Shown: positions 40,631 to 48,533 of the stretch, one piece after another
Numbering within the stretch: position 1 is the first letter of the stretch
Layout of the letters: each line of letters starts with the position of its first letter
NCBI GenBank assembly: GCA_947379755.1
Contig: CANCOC010000003.1
Coordinates: 1-64,000, forward strand
DNA length: 64,000 nt
DNA from: Alcaligenaceae bacterium
GTDB lineage: Bacteria > Pseudomonadota > Gammaproteobacteria > Burkholderiales > Burkholderiaceae_B
Direction: 5' to 3'
The notes under the pieces: model-generated
What the model saw: only the letters and a program-made list of their open reading frames with translations
Told to the model about the DNA's origin: nothing
Database searches by the model: none
Made by a program: the position numbers and the translations under genes

Positions 40631-41778
40631 TTGCACCGGGTGAGTGGCTAGGTTTAATGGGCGGCGGTCAGTTGGGCCGCATGTTTTGTCATGCTGCACA
40701 GGCACTGGGCTATCGCGTGGTGGTTCTTGATCCTGCCGGGGATGGACCTGCTGCTTCGGTGGCGGATGCCCATATCGAAGCAAGTTATGACGACCCGACG
40801 GGTCTGATCAAACTCGCGCAACGCAGCCGAGCTGTCACGACTGAATTTGAAAATGTCCCTGCAAAAAGCTTGCAGTCGCTGTCCACGACCTGTCGTGTGA
40901 CGCCTGGTGCACATGCTGTTGAGATTGTGCAGGACCGTATTGCCGAAAAATCCTTCATCGCCAGCCAAGGCGTTTCAGTTGCCCCGTATGTTCCAGTCAG
41001 AAGTCTGGCCGAGTTGCATGCAGCCGATGCCAGTTTGTTTCCAGGCATTCTTAAAGTTGCCCGGCTGGGTTATGACGGTAAGGGTCAGGCACGCGTTCGT
41101 TCGCGTGAAGAGGCAGTCGCTGCATGGAATGAATTCGGTTGCGTACCCTGTGTACTAGAAGCCATGCTGGATCTTAAAGAAGAGTTGTCTGTAGTGCTGG
41201 CGCGCGGCCTGGATGGTACGTGTGCGGTATTTCCAGTTGCGACCAACGTGCACCATGAGGGAATTCTGGCGGTCACGACTGTCGATATGCAGCCTGTTGC
41301 CATGGCTGAGCAGGCCACCGAAGCGGCATGTGCCATTGCCCGCGGACTCAATTATCACGGTGTGATGTGTGTCGAGTTTTTTGTGTTGCGCGACGGGCAG
41401 CTGCTCGTGAATGAAATTGCCCCCCGTCCGCATAACAGTGGGCACTTCACCATGAATGCCTGTGTGACCAGCCAGTTTGAACAGCAAGCGCGTGTGATGG
41501 CAGGACTGCCTCTGGGTAGCACACGCTTGCTTGCACCGGTGGTGATGCTCAATATTCTGGGTGATGTCTGGTATCCGGATGCAAGTGACATGCAGGTCGA
41601 ACCTGATTGGTCTGCGGTGCTTGCGGTGCCTGGCGCCTCTTTGCATTTATACGGCAAGCGTGAAGCGAGACGCGCCCGCAAGATGGGGCATATCAATATC
41701 ACAGGGGCCACGCTGAGTGAGACGATTGCGGCAGCCAACCAGATTGTTCAGGTGCTGCGTTTGCCCGTCGCAGCGTAA
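40627..41778 (+). CDS. purK: N5-carboxyaminoimidazole ribonucleotide synthase
   Basis: ATP-grasp enzyme making N5-CAIR from AIR, bicarbonate and ATP, the step before PurE. It has 383 residues. Landmarks are LMGGGQLGRMFCHAAQALG at the N-terminus, KVARLGYDGKGQARV in the ATP-grasp core and VNEIAPRPHNSGH near the metal site. The GTG start overlaps purE by 4 bp. Confidence 0.96.
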   Translation: MIAPGEWLGLMGGGQLGRMFCHAAQALGYRVVVLDPAGDGPAASVADAHIEASYDDPTGLIKLAQRSRAVTTEFENVPAKSLQSLSTTCRVTPGAHAVEIVQDRIAEKSFIASQGVSVAPYVPVRSLAELHAADASLFPGILKVARLGYDGKGQARVRSREEAVAAWNEFGCVPCVLEAMLDLKEELSVVLARGLDGTCAVFPVATNVHHEGILAVTTVDMQPVAMAEQATEAACAIARGLNYHGVMCVEFFVLRDGQLLVNEIAPRPHNSGHFTMNACVTSQFEQQARVMAGLPLGSTRLLAPVVMLNILGDVWYPDASDMQVEPDWSAVLAVPGASLHLYGKREARRARKMGHINITGATLSETIAAANQIVQVLRLPVAA

Positions 41779-41781
41779 GTG

Positions 41782-42843
41782 ATGGTGGATCAGACTTCAA
41801 GCCCCGTTCCATATCCCTGCGGAGCAAGCCCGACAGAGATTGCGCATGCGGTCGATGTCCTGGTGCAGGGCGGACTTGTTGGATTTCCAACAGAGACAGT
41901 CTATGGTCTGGGGGCGGATGCTGAAAGCCCTCAGGCGGTTGCACGCATTTATCAGGCCAAAGGCCGCCCCTCCAATCATCCCGTGATCGTGCATATCGCA
42001 CCCGAAGCCGATCTGTTGTACTGGGTGGCATCTCTGCCAAAGCAGGCGCAGGCACTGATTGATGCCTTCTGGCCAGGGCCGTTGACTTTGATTTTGAAAC
42101 GCGCACCCAATATTTCTGCCGTGGTCAGTGGCGGGCAGGATAGTATCGGTCTGCGCTGCCCATCGCATCCCGTTGCACAGGCTCTCATCAGAGGGTTTGC
42201 AGCCAGTCGCTCTTCGGGGCAGGCAGGGATTGCCGCACCCTCTGCCAACAAGTTCGGGCACGTTTCGCCGACCCAGGTCAGCCACGTTCGCAGTGAATTT
42301 CCAGAGTTGGTGGAGCAAGGCATGCCTGTGCTCGAGGGTGGCGCCAGTGAGGTAGGGATTGAGTCGACAATTGTGGATCTGTCCAGAGTGGATCAGGGAG
42401 TCGGTCCTGTTTTGTTGCGTCCCGGCCATATCTCTGCTGCACAGATCGAGGCCGTACTGCATCAAGCCGTGCAGGATGCGGACGCCGGTGCACCGCGTGT
42501 GTCTGGTGCATTGAAAGCCCATTACGCTCCACACACTCCGTTGCAGTTGAGCGACTTTGCAGGTTTGCTCAGGCTGGCACAGGATCCTGGGCTGCAGGCC
42601 ACTCAGCGCATCGCGCTCGTGTCGTATTCGATTGCGCCAGTCCTGGCAACCACTCCCAGGCATCCTCAGATTGACTGGATTGCCTTGCCGGACAAGCCTG
42701 AGGCATACAGTCATGCCTTGTATGCAACGCTACGTGCCCTGGATCAGTCGGGTTATGTGCGCATCGTATGGGAACATGTTCCCGAACATGCGGACTGGGC
42801 CGGAGTCAAAGATCGGCTCGGTCGCGCGGCTGCCGCATTTTAA
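41782..42843 (+). CDS. L-threonylcarbamoyladenylate synthase (Sua5 type)
   Basis: Makes threonylcarbamoyl-AMP for the t6A37 modification of ANN-reading tRNAs. The YrdC domain is N-terminal (GFPTETVYGLGADA, YQAKGRPSNHPVIVHI), and a C-terminal Sua5 domain follows a linker (SGALKAHYAPHTPL). This two-domain form is longer than TsaC. It starts 3 bp after purK. A GTG three bases before the chosen ATG is also possible. Confidence 0.94.
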   Translation: MVDQTSSPVPYPCGASPTEIAHAVDVLVQGGLVGFPTETVYGLGADAESPQAVARIYQAKGRPSNHPVIVHIAPEADLLYWVASLPKQAQALIDAFWPGPLTLILKRAPNISAVVSGGQDSIGLRCPSHPVAQALIRGFAASRSSGQAGIAAPSANKFGHVSPTQVSHVRSEFPELVEQGMPVLEGGASEVGIESTIVDLSRVDQGVGPVLLRPGHISAAQIEAVLHQAVQDADAGAPRVSGALKAHYAPHTPLQLSDFAGLLRLAQDPGLQATQRIALVSYSIAPVLATTPRHPQIDWIALPDKPEAYSHALYATLRALDQSGYVRIVWEHVPEHADWAGVKDRLGRAAAAF

Positions 42844-42863
42844 GTCAGCAGCTCGCATCAATC

Positions 42864-43853
42864 TTAGTTTGCAGACGCTTTCGACTTCTTGATCAGTTCG
42901 GCCCAGCGCGGAATTTCTTTAGCCATCAATTCAGCCAGCTCGGCGGGTGAACCCCCGACCACGACCATCCCCATTTCTGTCAGCTTATCTTTGACATCCT
43001 GTTGTTTGAGGGCGTTTGAGATGTCCGTGCTCAGGCGGTCAACAATCGGTTTAGGTGTTCCTTTTGGTGCATATACTGCTTGCCAGGAGAACATCTGGAA
43101 GTCGGGTACGCCCGCTTCAATCATGGTTGGTGTGTCGGGTGCAATCGCAATGCGTGTGTCCGTCGTCACTGCGAGTAGTTTGAGTTTGCCCGCCTTGATT
43201 AAAGGAAAGGCAGCGGTCAGCTGATCAAACATGAACGTGACCTGACCGGTTGCAACGTCGGTCATTGCTGGTGGGGTGCCCTTGTAAGGGATATGCGTGA
43301 GTTGGAGACCAAGCCTGTCACCCAGCAATTCGCCCGCCAGGTGTGTAGAGGTGCCTGCACCAGACGACGCAAAGGTACGACGGTTTGGATCTTTTTTAAG
43401 AACGTCAATGAGTTCCGCGACACTGTTGATGCCAGAGTTTGCACCAACCAGCAGCACATTTGGCAGAAAGGCGACCAGCGAGACGGGCTCAAAATCTTTG
43501 ACCGGATCGTATGCAAGATTTGGGTACAGGCCCGCGTTGATGGCATGCGTGCTGATGGTGCCACCCATGATGGTATAGCCGTCCGGTGCTGCTTTGGCCA
43601 CGTAGGTCGCCCCGATGCCGCCGCCCGTTCCGGGTTTGTTTTCAACGAACACAGTTTGTTTGAGTGACTCGGTCAGTTTGCCCGCAAGCGTGCGGCCAAT
43701 CACATCTGTCGAGCCGCCCGGTGTGAAGGGCACAACATAAGTGATAGGTTTGGCCGCGGGCCAGGCCGTTTGAGCATGGGATGCGGCTGCGAAGGTGGTC
43801 GCCAGCATTGCCAGGCCAAGCCTGGCAATCAGTGAGCGGTTGAGTGCATACAT
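42864..43853 (-). CDS. Bug-family periplasmic solute-binding protein (cluster 1)
   Basis: A 329-residue TctC/Bug-type binding protein. The signal peptide ends at ASHAQTAW, and the family blocks ITYVVPFTPGGSTDVIGR, VENKPGTGGGIGATYVAK and DGYTIMGGT are intact. Family members bind carboxylates such as citrate, glutamate or nicotinate, either for TctAB transport or signalling. No tctA or tctB gene lies in the window. A GGAGA site precedes the ATG. It is the last gene of the dehydratase-RraA-Bug operon, 32 bp after the RraA-like gene. Confidence 0.93.
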   Translation of the reverse strand: MYALNRSLIARLGLAMLATTFAAASHAQTAWPAAKPITYVVPFTPGGSTDVIGRTLAGKLTESLKQTVFVENKPGTGGGIGATYVAKAAPDGYTIMGGTISTHAINAGLYPNLAYDPVKDFEPVSLVAFLPNVLLVGANSGINSVAELIDVLKKDPNRRTFASSGAGTSTHLAGELLGDRLGLQLTHIPYKGTPPAMTDVATGQVTFMFDQLTAAFPLIKAGKLKLLAVTTDTRIAIAPDTPTMIEAGVPDFQMFSWQAVYAPKGTPKPIVDRLSTDISNALKQQDVKDKLTEMGMVVVGGSPAELAELMAKEIPRWAELIKKSKASAN

Positions 43854-43885
43854 GGGTGTTGTCTCCGGAGTATTGACCGTTTTAT

Positions 43886-44602
43886 TTAACGTTTATTTTC
43901 TGTGCGCCAGACCTGGAATTCCGTGCGACTCTTTTCTTCTGTCGGTGGATAGAGTCCAAGAATTGTACGGCCCTCTAAAACCTTTTCTGTCACAAAGTCT
44001 TCAAAAGCGGTCATCTCGACAGCCTCATTGGCGATGTCCTCTGCCATCTCTTTTGGAATCACGACTACGCCTTCTGCATCACCCACGATTACATCGCCGG
44101 GGAACACAGCAACATCGCCACAGCCAATGGGCACGTTGATATCCAGTGCCTGATGCAAGGTCAGATTGGTTGGTGGACTTGGACGGTTGTGATAAGCCGG
44201 AATAGAAAGCGTGGCAATCTCTGGTGAGTCGCGAAAGCCACCGTCAGTAACTACGCCCGCCACACCGCGCTTCATCAGGCGACTGACCAGAATGGATCCT
44301 GCAGAGGCCGCACGCGGATCTTTGCGGCTGTCGATCATGAGCACGGCGCCCTCGGGGCATTGCTCGACAGCGACACGCTGGGGATGTTTTTGATCCAGGA
44401 ACGCGGTGATGGGATTGAGATCTTCGCGGGCGGGAATGTAGCGCAGTGTGAAGGCCTCTCCGACCATGTTTGGCAGGTTGGGGTTCAGTGGGTGGACATC
44501 CTGGATGAACTGGTTGCGCAGGCCGCGCTTGAATAATGCCGTGCACAAAGTGGGAGTGCTGACGCGCATCAATTTGTTACGGATTTCTGAGTTGAGTGCC
44601 AT
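43886..44602 (-). CDS. RraA/HMG-aldolase-fold protein (cluster 1)
   Basis: A 238-residue protein of the RraA/methyltransferase-like fold. It has the Arg-Asp signature of the class II pyruvate aldolases of this fold (VVTDGGFRDSPEI) and the C-terminal GDAEGVVVIPKEMAE block. The usual automatic label is regulator of ribonuclease activity, but the R-D pair and the position between a sugar-acid dehydratase and a Bug protein favour a retro-aldolase or decarboxylase role on a 2-keto acid. A GGAG site lies before the ATG. It starts 50 bp after the dehydratase stop. Confidence 0.9.
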   Translation of the reverse strand: MALNSEIRNKLMRVSTPTLCTALFKRGLRNQFIQDVHPLNPNLPNMVGEAFTLRYIPAREDLNPITAFLDQKHPQRVAVEQCPEGAVLMIDSRKDPRAASAGSILVSRLMKRGVAGVVTDGGFRDSPEIATLSIPAYHNRPSPPTNLTLHQALDINVPIGCGDVAVFPGDVIVGDAEGVVVIPKEMAEDIANEAVEMTAFEDFVTEKVLEGRTILGLYPPTEEKSRTEFQVWRTENKR

Positions 44603-44652
44603 TCTGGTGCTCCGATAAAAGATTGATCAATACTGAGAGTGGATATGTGGAT

Positions 44653-46392
44653 TTAGTAAATTGCAGGTTCGTCGACAGGCGCACCAAAAGAGGTTTCTAG
44701 AAAATCAAAATCGCAACCCTGGTCAGCCTGCAAAATATGGCGACTGAACATCCAGCCGTAGCCGCGCTCGTAGCGGCGCGCAGGTGCGACCCAGGCGGCA
44801 CGTCGCAAGGCAAGTTCCTGGTCACTGACTTCCATGTGAATACTGCGTGCTGCGACATCTACAGTGATGAGGTCACCCGTTTTGACGAGTGCCAGTGGTC
44901 CGCCGATATAGGCTTCGGGTGCTGCGTGCAGAATGCAGGCGCCGTAGCTGGTGCCGCTCATGCGTGCATCGGAGAGCCGTAACATGTCGCGTACGCCTTG
45001 TTTGACCAGTTTGAGAGGGATCGGGAGCATGCCCCATTCAGGCATGCCCGGACCGCCCTGTGGACCAGCATTACGCAGCACCAGGATGTGTTCAGCAGTC
45101 ACGTCGAGGTTTTCGTCATCCACCGCAGCTTTCATTTCGGGGTAGCTGTCGAACACCAGCGCAGGTCCTGTGTGCTTCAACAGGTGAGGCGCGCAGGCGC
45201 TTGGTTTGATGACCGCACCGTTGGGTGCAATATTGCCGCGCAGGACTGCCAGTGCACCCTCAGCATAAAGTGGGTTGTCCAGAGTGCGAATGACGTCATC
45301 GCTGTAGACCTCCGCCCCCTTGATGTTTTCGCCGGTTGTCTGGCCCGTTACGGTCATGGCATTCAGGTCCAGATGCGGTGCAATCCGGTTCATGAGTGCT
45401 GGCAACCCCCCTGCATAGTAGAAATCCTCCATCAGATACTTGTCGCCGCTCGGCCGGATATTCGCAATCACAGGCACTTTACGGCTGGCCGCATCAAAAT
45501 CATCCAGAGTGACTTCGCAGTGTGTGCCGGCACGTCTGGACATCGCCACCAGATGGACGATTGCATTGGTGCTGCATCCCATGGCCATGGCGACCGCAAT
45601 GCCATTGTCAAAGTTGGCGCGTGTGAGCATACGGGCGGGTGTCAGGTCTTCCCAGGCCATTTCTACGATTCTTCGTCCGCAGGCAGCTGACATGCGGGGA
45701 TGATTCGAATCGGGAGCAGGGATGCTTGAGGCGCCTGGCAAAGCCATGCCGATGGCTTCGGCGATGCCCATCATGGTCGCAGCCGTGCCCATGGTCATGC
45801 AGGTCCCATGGCTACGTGCGATGCCGGCTTCGACTTCGATCCATTCTGTTTTGGATATTTTTCCTGCGCGTCGTTCATCCCAGAATTTCCAGGCATCTGA
45901 ACCTGAGCCCAGCACTTTTCCTTTCCAGTTGCCGCGCAGCATCGGACCAGCAGGCAGATAAATGCAGGGCAAACCGGCTGACAGTGCGCCCATGATCAGG
46001 CCGGGGGTTGTTTTGTCGCAGCCACCCATCAATACCGCTGCATCGACCGGGTGACTCCGGATGAGCTCTTCGGTATCCATGGCGAGCATGTTGCGGTAGA
46101 GCATCGTGGTGGGTTTGACGTATTGTTCGGCCAGCGAAATGGCCGGCAACTCCAGCGGAAACCCACCCGCCTGCAAAATGCCCCGTTTGACGTCCTCTAC
46201 GCGCTGTTTGAAGTGCGTATGGCAAGGGTTGATATCAGACCAGGTGTTGATGATGGCGATGACGGGCTTGCCCTCCCAGTCGGCTGGGGCATACCCCATC
46301 TGCATGGCACGCGAACGATGTCCGAAAGAGCGCAGGTCGTCGTGGGCGAACCAGCGTGCGCTGCGCAAGGTGTCTGGAGTTTTACGGGTCAT
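44653..46392 (-). CDS. IlvD/Edd-family sugar-acid dehydratase
   Basis: A 579-residue Fe-S dehydratase. Landmarks are the cluster-ligand regions GGCDKTTPGLIMGAL and SHGTCMTMGTAATMM and the C-terminal substrate loop SDARMSGTSYGACILH. Length and the RWFAHDDLRSFGHRSR N-terminus suit the pentonate (L-arabinonate/D-xylonate) dehydratase branch and not biosynthetic IlvD. I chose the ATG beginning MTRKTPDTL. A clear promoter with a palindromic operator lies just upstream. It should produce a 2-keto-3-deoxy acid for the RraA-like protein downstream. Confidence 0.9.
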   Translation of the reverse strand: MTRKTPDTLRSARWFAHDDLRSFGHRSRAMQMGYAPADWEGKPVIAIINTWSDINPCHTHFKQRVEDVKRGILQAGGFPLELPAISLAEQYVKPTTMLYRNMLAMDTEELIRSHPVDAAVLMGGCDKTTPGLIMGALSAGLPCIYLPAGPMLRGNWKGKVLGSGSDAWKFWDERRAGKISKTEWIEVEAGIARSHGTCMTMGTAATMMGIAEAIGMALPGASSIPAPDSNHPRMSAACGRRIVEMAWEDLTPARMLTRANFDNGIAVAMAMGCSTNAIVHLVAMSRRAGTHCEVTLDDFDAASRKVPVIANIRPSGDKYLMEDFYYAGGLPALMNRIAPHLDLNAMTVTGQTTGENIKGAEVYSDDVIRTLDNPLYAEGALAVLRGNIAPNGAVIKPSACAPHLLKHTGPALVFDSYPEMKAAVDDENLDVTAEHILVLRNAGPQGGPGMPEWGMLPIPLKLVKQGVRDMLRLSDARMSGTSYGACILHAAPEAYIGGPLALVKTGDLITVDVAARSIHMEVSDQELALRRAAWVAPARRYERGYGWMFSRHILQADQGCDFDFLETSFGAPVDEPAIY

Positions 46393-46427
46393 TTGGGCTT
46401 TTTTTGTTATCTGAATCAGGAATTCGA

Positions 46428-46456
46428 AGTAAAGCACTAATATATTAGTGTGTCAA
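46428..46456 (-). promoter_or_regulatory. Promoter of the dehydratase-RraA-Bug operon
   Basis: On the minus strand a perfect -35 TTGACA (46451-46456) and a -10-like TTTACT (46428-46433) are separated by exactly 17 bp, about 36 bp upstream of the dehydratase ATG. The whole spacer is taken up by a palindrome, so a bound protein would block RNA polymerase. Confidence 0.7.
46435..46450. promoter_or_regulatory. 16-bp perfect palindromic operator (probable GntR site)
   Basis: CACTAATATATTAGTG is a perfect palindrome in the gap between the dehydratase and the divergent GntR-family gene. It fills the -35/-10 spacer of the dehydratase promoter. Size and symmetry suit a dimeric FCD-type GntR repressor; the adjacent regulator is the obvious candidate. 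Confidence 0.75.
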
Positions 46457-46499
46457 CGGTAAGATATGTCTTGGTCACAATGACGCGTAAGGTTTTTGA

Positions 46500-47207
46500 A
46501 TGCATGTTTTAGAAAAACTTCCCGCTTTAAAGCTGGATCGATACCGGCAAAGCGCCCCGCAAGTCTTTGAAGCGTTGCGCGGGCTGATTATTTCGCTCGA
46601 ACTCGAACCTGGGATGGTATTGCCACGTGCTGAGCTGGCAGAACACTATGGCTTGAGCCAGACACCGATTCGCGATGCGCTCATGCGTCTGGCAGAAGAC
46701 GGGCTGGTAGATATCTATCCGCAGCATGCGACGGTGGTCAGCAGGATAGATATCGCGTCAGCACTGGAAGTGCATTTTTTAAGACGATCTCTTGAGCTTG
46801 AAATTCTGAAAACGCTCTGCGACCTGCCGGATGCAGAACATGCAGCTTTGATCGAAAAGCTCAAAGCACATCTGCGCACTCAGCATGCCTGCCTGGAACC
46901 GCTGGATTATTCCGCTCTGGCACATGCCGATGAGGCATTTCATAAAGAAATGTATGTCACAGCGGGGGTGGGGAATTTATGGGAGCTCGTCTGTCAGCGC
47001 AGCGGACAAATCGATCGTCTGCGCAGGCTTAATCTGCCGGCACAAGGCAAGGCACAAGCCATTGTGAAGGACCATGGTGCCATACTGGATGCCCTGTCCA
47101 AAAAAGACAAGGCTAGCGCAGAGGCTGCATTGCGTGTGCATCTGGGCGGCACACTTTCATTCGTCAAAGAAATTCACAGTCTGCACCCGGAGTGGGTCAA
47201 AGCGTAA
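46500..47207 (+). CDS. GntR-family regulator, FCD subfamily
   Basis: A 235-residue repressor-type regulator. The N-terminal winged helix-turn-helix has the GntR pattern (PRAELAEHYGLSQTPIRDALMRLAEDGLV, shown in part here), and the C-terminal all-helical FCD domain includes the metal/ligand-site region HADEAFHKEMY. It is divergent from the dehydratase operon and probably represses it until a sugar acid or its breakdown product binds. An AAGG site lies before the ATG. It may also control itself through the shared palindrome. Confidence 0.93.
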   Translation: MHVLEKLPALKLDRYRQSAPQVFEALRGLIISLELEPGMVLPRAELAEHYGLSQTPIRDALMRLAEDGLVDIYPQHATVVSRIDIASALEVHFLRRSLELEILKTLCDLPDAEHAALIEKLKAHLRTQHACLEPLDYSALAHADEAFHKEMYVTAGVGNLWELVCQRSGQIDRLRRLNLPAQGKAQAIVKDHGAILDALSKKDKASAEAALRVHLGGTLSFVKEIHSLHPEWVKA

Positions 47208-47210
47208 AGC

Positions 47211-47243
47211 AAAAAAAACCATCAGCAAACTTCGCTGATGGTT
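47211..47243 (-). terminator. Rho-independent terminator after gcdH
   Basis: A 10-bp perfect stem AACCATCAGC/GCTGATGGTT (47217-47226 and 47234-47243) with a 7-nt loop is followed on the minus strand by a run of T (47211-47218). It ends the gcdH transcript and may also stop readthrough from the convergent regulator gene. Confidence 0.85.
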
Positions 47244-47261
47244 GATCAACCAGGCAATGTA

Positions 47262-48455
47262 TTAGCAGAATGCCTGGATGCCTGTCTGTGCGCGACCCAG
47301 GATGAGGGCATGGATGTCGTGCGTGCCTTCGTAGGTGTTGACGACTTCGAGGTTGACCAGGTGGCGTGCCACGCCGAACTCATCCGAAATTCCATTGCCA
47401 CCCAGCATGTCGCGTGCCATGCGTGCAATGTCAAGAGACTTGCCGCAGGAGTTGCGTTTCATGATCGAAGTGATCTCGACAGCCGCGGTGCCTTCGTCTT
47501 TCATGCGACCCAGACGCAGGCAACCCTGCAGGGCAAGCGTGATTTCAGTTTGCATGTCGGCCAGTTTTTTCTGGATGAGCTGGTTGGCGGCCAGAGGACG
47601 GCCAAACTGCTTGCGATCCAGTGTGTACTGGCGTGCCATATGCCAGCAGAATTCTGCTGCACCCAGTGCGCCCCAGGCGATACCGAATCGTGCCGAGTTC
47701 AGGCAGGTAAAGGGTCCTTTCAGACCTGTTACGCCAGGCAGCATTTGCTCGTCGCCGATTTCAACTTCGTCCATGACGATTTCACCGGTGATCGAAGCAC
47801 GCAAGCCGACCTTGCCGTGGATGGCAGGTGCTGACAAACCCTTCATGCCTTTTTCAAGGATGAAGCCGCGGATACGGCCGTCATGATCACCGCCGACACA
47901 TTTGCCCCACACCACAAAGACGTCAGCGATAGGCGAGTTTGAAATCCACATCTTGTTGCCACTGACTTTGTAGCCGTGTGCAGTCTTGACTGCACGTGTT
48001 TCCATGCCGTTGGGGTCTGAACCATGGTTCGGTTCGGTCAGGCCAAAGCAGCCAATCCATTCACCCCGTGCAAGCTTGGGCAGGTATTTCTGTTTTTGCG
48101 CTTCACTGCCAAACTCATTGATTGGCACCATGACTAATGAAGATTGCACACTCATCATCGAGCGATAGCCTGAATCGACACGCTCGACTTCGCGCGCGAT
48201 CAAGCCGTAACTGACGTAGTTCAATCCTGAACCGCCGTATTCGACCGGGATGGTTGGGCCCAGCAGACCGAGCTCACCCATTTCGGGGAAAATTGCGACG
48301 TCGGTGATTTCATTACGAAAGCCCTCGAGTACGCGTGGTGCGAGCTTGTCCTGACAGTATGCACGCGCGGCATCGCGCACCATGCGTTCTTCGTCAGTCA
48401 GCTGGCTTTCCAGCAAGAGTGGGTCTTCCCAATTAAATGAGGCTTCAGCGGCCAT
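47262..48455 (-). CDS. gcdH: Glutaryl-CoA dehydrogenase
   Basis: FAD enzyme that oxidises and decarboxylates glutaryl-CoA to crotonyl-CoA in lysine, tryptophan and glutarate breakdown. It has 397 residues. The signature [17 protein letters not shown] and the catalytic Glu region [20 protein letters not shown] are close to characterised GcdH. A GGAG site precedes the ATG. It follows the TPP-enzyme gene with a hairpin in the 78-bp gap, so co-transcription is possible but not certain. Confidence 0.94.
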   Translation of the reverse strand: MAAEASFNWEDPLLLESQLTDEERMVRDAARAYCQDKLAPRVLEGFRNEITDVAIFPEMGELGLLGPTIPVEYGGSGLNYVSYGLIAREVERVDSGYRSMMSVQSSLVMVPINEFGSEAQKQKYLPKLARGEWIGCFGLTEPNHGSDPNGMETRAVKTAHGYKVSGNKMWISNSPIADVFVVWGKCVGGDHDGRIRGFILEKGMKGLSAPAIHGKVGLRASITGEIVMDEVEIGDEQMLPGVTGLKGPFTCLNSARFGIAWGALGAAEFCWHMARQYTLDRKQFGRPLAANQLIQKKLADMQTEITLALQGCLRLGRMKDEGTAAVEITSIMKRNSCGKSLDIARMARDMLGGNGISDEFGVARHLVNLEVVNTYEGTHDIHALILGRAQTGIQAFC

Positions 48456-48499
48456 GTCGTGCTCCAGATATCAATGATGAATACTAAATTCAAGTGCGG

Positions 48500-48523
48500 T
48501 GCAGACGCAGGATAGCGTCTGCA
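48500..48523. repeat. Perfect 9-bp hairpin between the TPP-enzyme gene and gcdH
   Basis: TGCAGACGC and GCGTCTGCA flank the 6-nt loop AGGATA, about 10 bp after the TPP-enzyme stop on the minus strand. No T-run follows. It could be a weak or Rho-assisted terminator or an mRNA end-protecting structure that uncouples the two genes. Confidence 0.5.
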
Positions 48524-48533
48524 TGACGTGCGA

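Noticed and set aside
41797-42714. 305-aa ORF opposite the Sua5-type gene
   Set aside because: Antisense shadow of a well-supported gene, with Cys/His/Arg-rich composition and no recognisable domain.
43886-44602. Literal annotation as regulator of ribonuclease E activity
   Set aside because: Operon context and the FRD signature of metal-dependent aldolases argue for an enzyme; RNase E regulation is known for the E. coli protein only and is not suggested here.
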